Assembly: GCF_036226925.1 (NCBI RefSeq)
Contig: NZ_CP109031.1
Location: forward strand, 4,836,001 to 4,900,000
From: Streptomyces sp. NBC_00659
GTDB taxonomy: Bacteria > Actinomycetota > Actinomycetes > Streptomycetales > Streptomycetaceae
Direction: 5' to 3'
Length of the DNA stretch: 64,000 nucleotides
Part shown: positions 23,710 to 33,106 of the stretch, in pieces
Layout: each line of letters starts with the position of its first letter
Position numbering within the stretch: position 1 is the stretch's first letter
The notes under the pieces: generated by a model
Seen by the model: only the letters and a program-made list of their open reading frames with translations
Told to the model about the DNA's origin: nothing
The model's database searches: none
Made by a program: the position numbers and the translations under genes

Positions 23710-26700
23710 TCAGGGCGCCACCGCGCGCACCAGCAGATCCGCGGCGGTCTCGCGTTCGGCCAGCTCCCGCAGCGGCCCCGCGACGGCCACCAGCTCGGCG
23801 AACGCCCCACGCTGGACCACATGTCCCCGTGCGAGCACGATCACCTCGTCCACCGCGTCGAGCCCGGCCAGCCGATGCGTGATCAACAGGGTCGTACGGC
23901 CCTCGGTCGCGGCCAGGAGATCCGCGGTGAGCGCGTCGGCCGTCGGCAGGTCGAGGTGCTCCGCCGGTTCGTCGAGGACGAGCACGGGAAAGTCGGCGAG
24001 CAGCGCACGTGCCAGTGCGAGCCGCTGGCGCTGGCCGCCGGACAGCCGTGCCCCGTGTTCGCCGACCAGGGTGTCGAGCCCGTCGGGCAGTCCGTCCACC
24101 CAGTCCAGCAGCCGGGCTCGTCCGAGCGCGTCGCGGACCGCGGCCTCGGTCGCGTCCTTACGGGCCAGCAGCAGGTTCTCGCGCAGGGTGCTGTCGAAAA
24201 GGTGCGCGTCCTGGGCGCAGAGCCCGACCAGCCGGCGCACGGCGTCCCCGTCCATCCCGCAGGCGTCCACCCCGGCGAGCGTGTACGTCCCCGCCTCCGG
24301 GTCCAGGAATCGCAGCAGGACCTGCGCGAGCGTCGTCTTGCCGGCTCCGGACGTGCCGACCACGGCGATCCTGCGGCCCTTCTCGAGGGTCAGGTCGAGT
24401 CCGGCCAGCGCGTCCCGATCCTGTCCGGCGTGCCGGGCCCGGAGCCCGGACACACGGAGCGGGAACGGTGTCGCGGGCGCCGGTCGCGGCTGTTCGGGCT
24501 CGCGTACGGGATCGGCGGCGTCCAGCACCTCGTACACGCGCTCGGCGCTCTTGCGCACCCGCTGCCGGTACTGAACGGCGAGCGGCAGTCCCATGACGGC
24601 CTCGAATGCGGCCAGCGGGGTGAGGACGACGACGGCCATGAGCACGCCGTGCAGTCGCCCGGCGGCGACCGCCTGGGCGCCCACGAGAGCGGTGGCCGCG
24701 ACGGTGAGTCCGGAGACAAGTGCCGTGAGTCCGTCCCCGAGGGCGGTCGCGGTGGCGGCTCGGGAGGCGATCCTCGTGAGGACGCCGTCGGCCTGCCTCG
24801 CCTCGGCGGTACGGGCGGGCAGCGCGCCCGCGACGGTCAGTTCGGCGGTCCCCGTGAGCAGATCGGCCACCTGGGTCGCCAGCGCGCCCCGCGCGGGAGC
24901 CAGCCGTCGTTCGGCACGGCGCGCCACGGCACCGGTCACCAGGGGGACCCCGGCCCCGGCCGCCAGCAGACCGACGGCGAGAACGGCCCCGGCTTCGGGG
25001 AGCAGCCAGGCGGTGAACCCGACGGAGGCGGCGGAGACCAGGACCGCGGCTCCGGTCGGCAGCAGCCAGCGCAGCCAGTAGTCCTGCAGGGCGTCCACGT
25101 CCGCGACGAGCCGCGACAGCAGGTCACCACGCCGGGTGGTCCGCAGCCCGGCGGGCGCGAGCCGTTCCAGACGCCGGTAGACCGCCGCCCGTGTGTCGGC
25201 CAGCATCCGCAGCACGGCGTCGTGCGAGACGAGCCGTTCCGCGTACCGGAACACCGCCCGTCCGATGCCGAACGTCCGGGTGGCCGTCACGGCCACCATC
25301 AGATAGAAGACCGGCGGCTGCTGGGAGGCCCGCGAGATGAGCCAGCCGGAGGTGGCCATGAGGCCGACGGCGCTACCGAGCGCGAGGCTGCCGAGGAGCA
25401 GGGCGAGCGCGAGCGGCCTACGCCGGGGAGCCGCCATCGCCCGGACGCGGGCGAGCACGCCACCCTGGGCCCGGGACATCGCGACGAGGCCTTCGGCGTC
25501 CGCCGGGAACATGTCCTCCGGCTCGGCGCCTTGCGGCGGCTGTGTGCGCGTCGGCTGCGCGGAGCCGGAAACCCCGGCCTCGGGTGCCGGCCTCGGCGCG
25601 CCGACTGCAGCGGCTTCCAGGCGGACCACCCGGTCCGCGACGTCCAGCAGGGCCGGCCGGTGCACGACCAGCAGCACGGTCCGTCCCGCGGCCAGCCGCC
25701 GGACCGCCGTAACGACCTCGGCCTCGGTCGCCCCGTCGAGCGAGGCCGTCGGCTCGTCGAGCAGCAGCACGGGCCGGTCCGCGAGGAACGCCCGCGCGAG
25801 TGCCAGGCGCTGACGCTGGCCGGCCGACAGTCCGGTGCCGTCCTCACCGAGAAGCGTGTCGGCCCCGGCGGGCAGGGCGTCGACGAACCCTGCCGCACCG
25901 GCGTCGACGAGAGCCTTGCGCAGCGCCGCGTCGTCGGCGTCGGGTCGCGCCAGACGTACGTTCTCGGCGATGGATCCGGCGTACAGGTGCGGCCGTTGCG
26001 GCACCCAGGCGATCCGCGAGCGCCACTCCGTGAGGTCGGCGTCGACGAGATCGACTCCCCCGGCGCGGACTTGGCCGGTGGTGGGCTCCACGAATCCGAG
26101 CAGAACGTTCAGCAGAGTCGACTTGCCCACACCGCTGGGACCGACGAGGGCGACCGTCTCCCCGGGCTCGACCGCGAAGGAGACGTCCGAGACCGCGTCC
26201 GCGGAGCGCCCCGGATAGCGCACGGTGACGCCGTCGAAGGCGATCTCCCCCGCGGGCACGCGCAGCGAACCGGACCTCGGTGCCGGGGTCTCCAGCACCG
26301 CGAAGATGGCCTCGGCGGCCGCGAGCCCTTCGGCGGCGGCGTGGTACTGGGCTCCCACCTGCCGCAGCGGCAGATAGGCCTCGGGTGCCAGCACGAGGAT
26401 GACGAGCCCCACGTACAGGTCCATCTCGCCCCGGACGAGCCGCATGCCGATGGTCACCGCGACCAGGGCGACCGAGATGGTGGCGAGCAGTTCCAGGGCG
26501 AAGGACGACAGGAAGGCGATCCGGAGCGTCCGCATCGTCGCCTGCCGGTACTCGCCGGTGATCTTCCGGATCGACTCGGCCTGCGCCTTGGCCCGGCCGA
26601 ACACCTTGAGCGTGGGCAGCCCCGCGACCACGTCCAGGAAGTGTCCGGACAGCCGGGACAGCATCCGCCACTGGCGGTCCATGTGACTGCGCGTGGCCCA

Positions 26701-27237
26701 GCCGATCAGCACCATGAACAAGGGGATGAGCGGCAGCGTGCCGACGATGATCGCCGCGGACACCCAGTCCTCGGTGACGATCCGCGCCAGCACGGCGACC
26801 GGGACCACCAGCGCGAGCCCCAACTGCGGCAGATAGCGCGAGAAGTAGTCGTCGAGCGCGTCGACGCCCCGTGTCGCGAGGGCGACCAGGGAACCTGTCC
26901 GCTGACCGCTGAGCCACCCGGGCCCGAGCGACGCGGCCCTCTCCACCAGCCGCCCCCTCAGCTCCGACTTCACCGCGGCACTCGCGCGGTGCGCGGCGAG
27001 CTCGGTGAGCCAGGCCACCAGAGCACGCCCGAGCGCCACGACCGTCAACACAACCAGGGGGGTGCGCAGTTCGGCGACGGAGAAACCGTGCTGGAAGGCG
27101 CCGACCACCACTTCGGCGATGAGCATCGCCTGGGCGATGACCAGTGCCGCTCCGGCGACGCCCAGCCCCACGACCGCCACAAGGAAACGGCGGGTGGCTC
27201 GGGCGTACCGAAGCAGGCGCGGATCGATTGGTTTCAC
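23710..27237 (-). CDS. cydDC: CydDC fusion, ABC exporter for cytochrome bd assembly
   Basis: 1175 residues, two complete ABC half-transporters in one chain. The CydD half (~1-560) has Walker A GPSGVGKST near residue 363, the CydC half (~600-1175) GTSGAGKTT near 960, and each has LSGGQRQ/LSAGQRQ signatures and six helices. CydDC exports thiol reductants (glutathione/cysteine in E. coli) and is needed for heme insertion into bd oxidase; a fused form is usual in actinobacteria. The GTG at 27237 is favoured by AAAGGT about 9 nt upstream; a GTG at 27246 is also in frame. The parS at 27231-27244 covers the start codon. Third gene of the cydAB-cydDC set. Confidence 0.93.
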   Translation of the reverse strand: MKPIDPRLLRYARATRRFLVAVVGLGVAGAALVIAQAMLIAEVVVGAFQHGFSVAELRTPLVVLTVVALGRALVAWLTELAAHRASAAVKSELRGRLVERAASLGPGWLSGQRTGSLVALATRGVDALDDYFSRYLPQLGLALVVPVAVLARIVTEDWVSAAIIVGTLPLIPLFMVLIGWATRSHMDRQWRMLSRLSGHFLDVVAGLPTLKVFGRAKAQAESIRKITGEYRQATMRTLRIAFLSSFALELLATISVALVAVTIGMRLVRGEMDLYVGLVILVLAPEAYLPLRQVGAQYHAAAEGLAAAEAIFAVLETPAPRSGSLRVPAGEIAFDGVTVRYPGRSADAVSDVSFAVEPGETVALVGPSGVGKSTLLNVLLGFVEPTTGQVRAGGVDLVDADLTEWRSRIAWVPQRPHLYAGSIAENVRLARPDADDAALRKALVDAGAAGFVDALPAGADTLLGEDGTGLSAGQRQRLALARAFLADRPVLLLDEPTASLDGATEAEVVTAVRRLAAGRTVLLVVHRPALLDVADRVVRLEAAAVGAPRPAPEAGVSGSAQPTRTQPPQGAEPEDMFPADAEGLVAMSRAQGGVLARVRAMAAPRRRPLALALLLGSLALGSAVGLMATSGWLISRASQQPPVFYLMVAVTATRTFGIGRAVFRYAERLVSHDAVLRMLADTRAAVYRRLERLAPAGLRTTRRGDLLSRLVADVDALQDYWLRWLLPTGAAVLVSAASVGFTAWLLPEAGAVLAVGLLAAGAGVPLVTGAVARRAERRLAPARGALATQVADLLTGTAELTVAGALPARTAEARQADGVLTRIASRAATATALGDGLTALVSGLTVAATALVGAQAVAAGRLHGVLMAVVVLTPLAAFEAVMGLPLAVQYRQRVRKSAERVYEVLDAADPVREPEQPRPAPATPFPLRVSGLRARHAGQDRDALAGLDLTLEKGRRIAVVGTSGAGKTTLAQVLLRFLDPEAGTYTLAGVDACGMDGDAVRRLVGLCAQDAHLFDSTLRENLLLARKDATEAAVRDALGRARLLDWVDGLPDGLDTLVGEHGARLSGGQRQRLALARALLADFPVLVLDEPAEHLDLPTADALTADLLAATEGRTTLLITHRLAGLDAVDEVIVLARGHVVQRGAFAELVAVAGPLRELAERETAADLLVRAVAP

Positions 27238-27244
27238 GTGAAAC
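27231..27244. promoter_or_regulatory. parS site overlapping the cydDC start codon
   Basis: Perfect GTTTCACGTGAAAC. The cydDC start GTG (27235-27237 read in reverse) lies inside the site. A second perfect site follows 22 bp away. Confidence 0.9.
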
Positions 27245-27261
27245 ACACCTTTGGCCCATCA

Positions 27262-27285
27262 GGCATGTTTCACGTGAAACATGCC
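27262..27285. promoter_or_regulatory. parS site in a 24-bp palindrome
   Basis: The perfect core GTTTCACGTGAAAC at 27267-27280 is extended to a 24-bp palindrome. It lies in the 60-bp gap between cydB and cydDC and forms a tandem pair with the site at 27231. Confidence 0.9.
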
Positions 27286-27297
27286 GCTACATCGGAT

Positions 27298-28305
27298 TCA
27301 GTGCGACACGTCCACGGCGATGTGGTGCGTGCCGATGCGCTTGCGGAACACCCAGTAGGTCCAACTCTGGTAGAGCAGGACGATCGGCGTGGCGATCACG
27401 GCACACCAGGTCATGATCTTCAGGGTGTACTGACTCGACGAGGCGTTGGTGACCGTGAGGCTCCAGTCCGCGTTGAGCGAGGACGGCATGACGTCCGGGA
27501 AGAGCGACAGGAAGAGCATCGCGACGGCGGCCACGATGGTCAGCCCCGAGAGAATGAACGCCCATCCCTCACGCCCGGCGTTGGCCATCGCCAGCGCCGC
27601 GACGAGGGCGGCCACGGCCACGATCAGCGCGACCAGCGACGCACCGTCACCGCTGTCGACCTGGGTCCAGATGAGGAAGACCAGCGCCAGCACGGCTGTC
27701 GCCAGGCCGACCTGCAGAGCGAGCTTCCGCGACCGCTCCCGGATGTCTCCCACCGTCTTGAGGCCGACGAACACCGCCCCGTGGAAGGTGAACAGCGTGA
27801 GCGTGACCAGACCGCCGAGGATCGAGTACAGGTTGAGCAGATCCCAGAAGTTGCCCACGTACTCGAAGTTCCGGTCGATCTTCACTCCGCGCACGATGTT
27901 GGCGAAGGCCACACCCCACAGGAACGCCGGGATCAGCGAGGTCCAGAAGATCGCCGCCTCCCAGTTGCGCTGCCAGTGCTCCTCGGACCTCTTCGCCCGG
28001 TACTCGAAGGCGACACCGCGCACGATCAGACAGACCAGGATGATCAGAAGAGGCAGGTAGAAGCCCGAGAAGAGGGTGGCGTACCACTCGGGGAAGGCGG
28101 CGAAGGTCGCACCGCCGGCCGTGAGCAGCCACACCTCGTTGCCGTCCCAGACAGGGCCGATCGTGTTGATCAACACCCGCTTCTCGGTGCGGTCGCGGGC
28201 CAGCAGCTTGGTGAGAATGCCGACTCCGAAGTCGAAGCCCTCCAGGAAGAAGTAACCGATCCAGAGGACCGCGATGAGGACGAACCAGACGTCGTGAAGT
28301 TCCAT
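27298..28305 (-). CDS. cydB: Cytochrome bd ubiquinol/menaquinol oxidase subunit II
   Basis: 335 residues, eight to nine hydrophobic helices. The family opening MELHDVWFVLIAVLWIGYFF and LEGFDFGVG is clear, followed by NTIGPVWDGNEVWLLTAGGA. CydB supports the heme-bearing subunit CydA in the high-affinity terminal oxidase that reduces O2 with quinol in the cell membrane. The ATG lies 20 bp after the cydA stop, so both are one transcript under the Rex operator upstream of cydA. Confidence 0.97.
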   Translation of the reverse strand: MELHDVWFVLIAVLWIGYFFLEGFDFGVGILTKLLARDRTEKRVLINTIGPVWDGNEVWLLTAGGATFAAFPEWYATLFSGFYLPLLIILVCLIVRGVAFEYRAKRSEEHWQRNWEAAIFWTSLIPAFLWGVAFANIVRGVKIDRNFEYVGNFWDLLNLYSILGGLVTLTLFTFHGAVFVGLKTVGDIRERSRKLALQVGLATAVLALVFLIWTQVDSGDGASLVALIVAVAALVAALAMANAGREGWAFILSGLTIVAAVAMLFLSLFPDVMPSSLNADWSLTVTNASSSQYTLKIMTWCAVIATPIVLLYQSWTYWVFRKRIGTHHIAVDVSH

Positions 28306-28325
28306 GACTCAGCAGCTCCCTGAGC

Positions 28326-29834
28326 CTAGTAGGAGAAGGCCATCGGCTTGTCGGCGTCACTGGAGTCGCCGCCGATCCTGGTGGGCGGGTTGAGGTCGGA
28401 CTCGGTGAGCTCGGGCGGCCCCGCCTTGACGTACTTCGCGAGCAGCTTGACCTCGATGATGGCGAGGATCGCGTAGATCAGGGAGTAGACGGTCAGCGAC
28501 GTGATGACCTCGCCCTGCGAGACGGTGGGGGAGACACCGAACCGGGTCTGCAGAACGCCGTACACGACCCACGGCTGACGGCCCATCTCGGTGAAGATCC
28601 AGCCCCAGGAGTTGGCGATCAGCGGGAACGCCAAGGTCCAGATGGCGATGCGCCAGCCCCACTTGGTGAGCTTCGGGCCGAGCGCCTTGTTCTTGAACAG
28701 AACCAGATGCGGTGCCTCGTCCTCGCCGACCCTCAGGTGCTGGGGCAGCATGAACTTCTTGCGGGTCAGCCAGAGTCCGACGATACCGATCACGAAGGAC
28801 GCCATGCCGAAGCCGATCATCCAGCGAAAGGCCCAGAAGGTGACCGGGATGATGGGGCGGTAGTCGCCGGGACCGTACTTCTCCTGCTCGGCCTTGTTCG
28901 TGTCGTTGATGCCGGGGACGTACGAGTTGAAGTTGTCGTCGGCGAGGAACGACAGTATCCCCGGGATGGACAGCTCGACGGTGTTGTGGCCCTTGCTGAC
29001 GTCTCCGTAGGCGAAGATCGAGAACGGTGCGGAGTCCTGACCGTCCCACAGCGCCTCGGCGGCGGCCATCTTCATCGGCTGCTGCTTGAACATGATCTTG
29101 CCGAGGGTGTCGCCGCTGATCGCCGTGAGCAGACCGGCGATGACGACGGTGATGAGGCCGAGCCGCAGAGAGGTTTTCATGACAGCGACGTGCCGCTTGC
29201 GGGCCAGGTGGATCGCGGCGATGCCCACCATGAAGGCGCCGCCCGTCAGGAAGGCCGCAGTGAGGGTGTGGAACGCCTGGGCCAGCGCGGTGTTCTGGGT
29301 CAGCACGTGCCAGAAGTCGGTGAGTTCGGCGCGGCCCTTCGCCTTGTTGATCCGGTAGCCCACGGGGTGCTGCATCCACGAGTTGGCCGCGAGGATGAAG
29401 TACGCCGACAGGATCGTGCCGATGGAGACCATCCAGATGCAGGCGAGGTGGAGCTTCTTCGGGAGCCTGTCCCAGCCGAAGATCCACAGCCCGATGAAGG
29501 TGGACTCGAAGAAGAAGGCGATCAGGGCCTCGAAGGCGAGCGGCGCACCGAAGATGTCCCCGACGAAGCGTGAGTAGGCGGACCAGTTCATGCCGAACTG
29601 GAATTCCTGGACGATGCCGGTGACGACGCCCATCGCGATGTTGATCAGGAAGAGCTTGCCCCAGAACTTCGTGGCTTTGAGGTACTTCTGATTCTCCGTA
29701 CGCACCCAGGCGGTCTGCAGGCCGGCGACGAGCGCGGCGAGCGAGATCGTCAGGGGTACGAAGAAGAAGTGGTAGACGGTGATAATTCCGAACTGCCATC
29801 GCGCCATGGTCTCTGGCGCCAAAGCCAATTCCAC
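28326..29834 (-). CDS. cydA: Cytochrome bd quinol oxidase subunit I
   Basis: 502 residues, short-Q-loop type as in actinobacteria. The start MELALAPETMARWQFGI with the heme b595 His in VYHFFF is conserved; the quinol/heme signature GRQPWVVYGVLQT lies near residue 420. It carries the three hemes and the quinol site of the high-affinity oxygen reductase. The GTG at 29834 is preferred over an ATG nine codons in because AAGGAG lies about 10 nt upstream and the family N-terminus begins there. A perfect Rex operator sits 85 bp upstream, so expression should rise when NADH/NAD+ is high (low oxygen). Confidence 0.97.
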   Translation of the reverse strand: MELALAPETMARWQFGIITVYHFFFVPLTISLAALVAGLQTAWVRTENQKYLKATKFWGKLFLINIAMGVVTGIVQEFQFGMNWSAYSRFVGDIFGAPLAFEALIAFFFESTFIGLWIFGWDRLPKKLHLACIWMVSIGTILSAYFILAANSWMQHPVGYRINKAKGRAELTDFWHVLTQNTALAQAFHTLTAAFLTGGAFMVGIAAIHLARKRHVAVMKTSLRLGLITVVIAGLLTAISGDTLGKIMFKQQPMKMAAAEALWDGQDSAPFSIFAYGDVSKGHNTVELSIPGILSFLADDNFNSYVPGINDTNKAEQEKYGPGDYRPIIPVTFWAFRWMIGFGMASFVIGIVGLWLTRKKFMLPQHLRVGEDEAPHLVLFKNKALGPKLTKWGWRIAIWTLAFPLIANSWGWIFTEMGRQPWVVYGVLQTRFGVSPTVSQGEVITSLTVYSLIYAILAIIEVKLLAKYVKAGPPELTESDLNPPTRIGGDSSDADKPMAFSY

Positions 29835-29918
29835 GTCGTCAGTCTCCTTACGTCGCCGTGGTCACAGCGGCAGTTTGCCCGCTTCGTAGCAGACATCACG
29901 GGATCAACAGGACACGCT

Positions 29919-29934
29919 TGTGAACGCGTTCACA
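29919..29934. promoter_or_regulatory. Rex redox-repressor operator of cydA
   Basis: TGTGAACGCGTTCACA is an exact match to the S. coelicolor Rex operator consensus TGTGAACnnnTTCACA, and cydABCD is an established Rex target. It lies 85 bp before the cydA start, in the promoter region. Rex leaves its operator when bound to NADH. Confidence 0.92.
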
Positions 29935-29949
29935 TTCACAAGCAATTAT

Positions 29950-30236
29950 GACGCATGCCCGTTCGAGGGAGGAGGGGCGGGGGGTCCCTAACTGGGACCG
30001 AAGGGCCCCGACCCGGACCCGAGGGACCCCGGCCCGGAGGAACCGGACAGCCCGGGATGCACGAGTGACGCCCGAACCCGCCCGCCAACGCCGGCCTCCG
30101 CCCTCCTCCCGTCTGCACCGCGTACGCCGAGAGGCCCGTACACGGTCGACGCGTACGGGCCTCTCTCCGGACTCTCCGGCGATGCCTCACGAGTGAGGCC
30201 AAGCCTGTCCCTGTGGACAGTTGGTCCGCCGGGCGA
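29950..30236. other. Non-coding gap between cydA promoter and aminotransferase gene
   Basis: 287 bp. It contains a perfect 13-bp inverted repeat, GAGAGGCCCGTAC (30129-30141) with 30153-30165, loop 11 nt, likely the terminator of the leftward aminotransferase gene though without a T-tract. A DnaA-box-like TGTGGACAG lies at 30212-30220. No gene is visible. Confidence 0.6.
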
Positions 30237-31313
30237 CTACATCCCCTTGGGGAAGCTCTCGGTCGCCTTCAAGAAGATGTCGTTCCCCTCGGTCTCACCG
30301 ATGGTGACGCGGACGCCCTCGCCCGCGAAGGGACGCACGACGACACCGGCCTGCTCGCAGTGCGCGGCGAAGTCGAGGGTGCGCTCCCCCAGTCGCAGCC
30401 AGACGAAGTTGGCCTGCGTCTCGGGCACCGTCCAGCCCTGACCGCGCAGCGTGTCGACCACCCGGGTGCGCTCGGAGACCAGGGAGCCGACCCGGCCGAG
30501 CAGTTCGTCCTCGGCCCGCAGGCTCGCCACCGCGGCGTCCTGGGCCAGCTGGCTCACGCCGAACGGCACGGCCGTCTTGCGCAGCGCGGCCGCCACCGGC
30601 TCGTGAGCGATGGCGAAGCCGACCCGGAGACCGGCCAGCCCGTACGCCTTGGAGAAGGTGCGCAGCACACAGACGTTGGGCCGGTCACGGTAGATCTCCA
30701 CCCCGTCCGGCACCTCGGCGTCACGGATGAACTCGCGGTACGCCTCGTCCAGCACGACCAGCACATCGCTCGGCACCCGGTCCAGGAACCGCTCCAGCTC
30801 GGCCCGGCGGACCACGGTGCCGGTCGGGTTGTTCGGATTGCAGAGGAAAATCAGCCGCGTCCGGTCGGTGACGGCGTCGGCCATCGCGTCCAGGTCGTGC
30901 ACCTCGCCCGGGGTCAGCGGCACCTGCACCGAGGTCGCCCCGCTGATCTGCGTGATGATCGGGTACGCCTCGAAGGACCGCCAGGCGTAGATGACCTCGT
31001 CACCGGGACCGCTCGTGGCCTGCAGCAGCGACTGCGCCACGCCGACCGAGCCGGTGCCCGTCGCCACGTGGGAGACAGGGACGCCGAAACGGTCCGCCAG
31101 CTCGTTGACCAGCCCCGTGCACGCCATGTCCGGGTAGCGGTTGAACGAACCGGTCGCCGCGGTCAGGCTCTCGACCACGCCGGGCAGCGGTGGGTACGGG
31201 TTCTCGTTGGAGGACAGCTTGTACGCCACGGCGCCGACGGCGGCGGGCTTGCCGGGCTTGTAGGTGGGGATACCCGCCAGCTCGGCACGCAGCTTGGGGT
31301 TCGTGTCGCTCAC
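30237..31313 (-). CDS. hisC: Histidinol-phosphate/aromatic aminotransferase, PLP fold type I
   Basis: 358 residues. The N-terminal substrate-recognition motif [13 protein letters not shown], the PLP phosphate and ring contacts ([22 protein letters not shown]) and the Schiff-base lysine in [18 protein letters not shown] are complete. Enzymes of this group include HisC and the actinobacterial aromatic aminotransferase Pat; the NEN(P)YPP variant is common to both. It is not next to other his genes, which favours an aromatic role (pheA is 28 kb away). The GTG at 31313 follows GAGGAGG at 6 nt. A longer frame (7 residues) lacks a ribosome-binding site. Confidence 0.9.
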   Translation of the reverse strand: MSDTNPKLRAELAGIPTYKPGKPAAVGAVAYKLSSNENPYPPLPGVVESLTAATGSFNRYPDMACTGLVNELADRFGVPVSHVATGTGSVGVAQSLLQATSGPGDEVIYAWRSFEAYPIITQISGATSVQVPLTPGEVHDLDAMADAVTDRTRLIFLCNPNNPTGTVVRRAELERFLDRVPSDVLVVLDEAYREFIRDAEVPDGVEIYRDRPNVCVLRTFSKAYGLAGLRVGFAIAHEPVAAALRKTAVPFGVSQLAQDAAVASLRAEDELLGRVGSLVSERTRVVDTLRGQGWTVPETQANFVWLRLGERTLDFAAHCEQAGVVVRPFAGEGVRVTIGETEGNDIFLKATESFPKGM

Positions 31314-31791
31314 CGCAGTCCTCCTCGTGACCACCAGCGGCTCATGACCACCACCGGCTCCTAATACTTCTCACCTTATGAGGATTCCGCGCCGCTGCGA
31401 ATGGCCTGTGGACAACCTGACACCACCCCGTGCCCGGCCGGGTGATCATCCACGCCCGCCGGCGGCACCGGTCCCGGGCCGTCGCCGTCGCACGGCCCGA
31501 CGGCCGTCCCCGTACGAAGTCGTACGAAAGGGGGCGCGTCGGCGGCTATCACATGCGCCGGTGGCTCACGCCGTGGCGCGCATCCCTCGTACAGGTGAGT
31601 TGAGACCTCTTCGAAACATGGCCCGCTTGGCAGGTCTGCACGCACGGACAAGTCACGTATTGGGATGAGATCGGTCAACTACCTTCACTTCAAAGGGAGT
31701 TAGACGCTGTCGATCATGCAGAAACGTGCCTGTCAACGCGCGCATATGCGTCCGCACTACCCCACCGCATGAGCCCTACTATCGGCTCGCC
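31314..31791. promoter_or_regulatory. Divergent promoter region between hisC and LacI-family gene
   Basis: 478 bp with no credible gene. It contains a DnaA box TGTGGACAA at 31407-31415 (reverse orientation) and a TACTAT -10-like element at 31777-31782, 9 nt before the LacI-gene ATG. The A/T-richer part from 31600 to 31760 probably carries both promoters. No clear LacI-type palindrome was found. Confidence 0.5.
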
Positions 31792-32904
31792 ATGACAGCA
31801 GCAGGGAAGCACCAGGTGAGCCGGGCGGAGACCTCCCGCCGAGGCGGTCGGCCGGGCCGGGCGGGCATCAGAGACGTGGCCGCGGCAGCAGGGGTCTCCA
31901 TCACAACCGTGTCCGATGCCCTCAACGGCAAGGGGCGGCTCCCGGACGCCACCCGACGCCATGTCCGCGAAGTCGCCGACCGGCTGGGCTATCGCCCCTC
32001 GGCCGCGGCCCGAACCCTCCGTACCGGCAAGTCCGGCCTGATCGGCCTGACCGTCACCACGTACGGGGATGAACCTTTCACCTTCACCGAGTTCGCCTAC
32101 TTCGCCGAGATGGCCAGAGCCGCCACCTCGGCCGCGCTCGCCCGGGGATACGCCCTGGTCATCCTCCCCGCGACCTCCCGCCACGACGTGTGGTCGAACG
32201 TCGCCCTGGACGGAACCGTGGTCATCGACCCGTCCGACCAGGATCCGGTCGTCAGCGAGCTGGTCCGCCAGGGGCTGCCCGTCGTCTCCGACGGCCGGCC
32301 CGCGGGGTCGCTCCCGGTCACCGCCTGGGTGGACAACGACCACGAGGCCGCCGTCCTCGGCATCCTCGACCACCTGGCCGACGCCGGCGCCCGCCGCATC
32401 GGCCTCCTCACCGGCACCACCACGGACACGTACACCCACCTCTCCACCACCGCATACCTGCGCTGGTGCGAGCGCGTGCGCCAGGATCCGGTGTACGAGG
32501 CCTATCCCGCGCACGATCCATGCGCGGGAGCGGTGGCGGCCGACCGGCTCCTCGCCCGGCCCGACCGCCCTGACGCCGTCTACGGCCTCTTCGACCCGAA
32601 CGGCACCGACCTGCTGGCCGCCGCCCGCCGCTACGGTCTGCGCGTACCCGACGACCTGCTGCTGGTGTGCTGCAGCGAGTCGAACGTCTACGCCAGCACC
32701 GAGCCGCCCGTCACGACCCTCTCCCTCAAACCGCGCAGAATCGGCACGGCCGTCGTCCAGCTGCTGATCGACGCCATCGAAGGGGTCGAATCGGACCAAC
32801 CGGTCGAGCAGGTGATACCGACAGAGCTGATCGTGCGGACCTCGTCGCAGCGCCGTTCGCCCCGGACGACCGTCAGTCCGCCCCGATCACCCGAACAGGG
32901 CTGA
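31792..32904 (+). CDS. LacI-family transcriptional regulator
   Basis: 370 residues. The N-terminal LacI helix-turn-helix is evident: IRDVAAAAGVSITTVSDALNGKGRLPDATRRHV (residues ~25-57), followed by the hinge helix (RPSAAARTLRTGKS). The remainder is the periplasmic-binding-like effector domain with GLIGLTV and ending TTLSLKPRRIGTAVVQLLIDAIEG. Unusual is a tail of ~25 basic/Pro residues after the last domain. No sugar genes are adjacent, so target and ligand are unknown. The ATG at 31792 is 9 nt after TACTAT; an upstream start would add low-quality sequence. Confidence 0.9.
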   Translation: MTAAGKHQVSRAETSRRGGRPGRAGIRDVAAAAGVSITTVSDALNGKGRLPDATRRHVREVADRLGYRPSAAARTLRTGKSGLIGLTVTTYGDEPFTFTEFAYFAEMARAATSAALARGYALVILPATSRHDVWSNVALDGTVVIDPSDQDPVVSELVRQGLPVVSDGRPAGSLPVTAWVDNDHEAAVLGILDHLADAGARRIGLLTGTTTDTYTHLSTTAYLRWCERVRQDPVYEAYPAHDPCAGAVAADRLLARPDRPDAVYGLFDPNGTDLLAAARRYGLRVPDDLLLVCCSESNVYASTEPPVTTLSLKPRRIGTAVVQLLIDAIEGVESDQPVEQVIPTELIVRTSSQRRSPRTTVSPPRSPEQG

Positions 32905-33106
32905 GGCCCGATCAGGCAAGGGCGGGGCGAGCCCCGCCCAATTCGGGCGAAAACCGCGGTGAACTGGGGTCCTGTTCCGATTCACCACCCCTGGGTCATC
33001 ACATGGCGCGATCCGCATTCCTATGATGGGCGGACGACACCGCGGGCCGCTGCGACCAGGCAGTCCGAACCGGTGCAGATGCGGCGCGATGGTGGTGGAG
33101 GGGTCG

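Noticed and set aside
23572..28323. A 1583-codon open frame on the forward strand opposite cydDC and cydB
   Set aside because: Its translation is Gly/Arg/Gln/His-rich with no domain, and it runs exactly antisense to clear cyd genes; high G+C removes stops.
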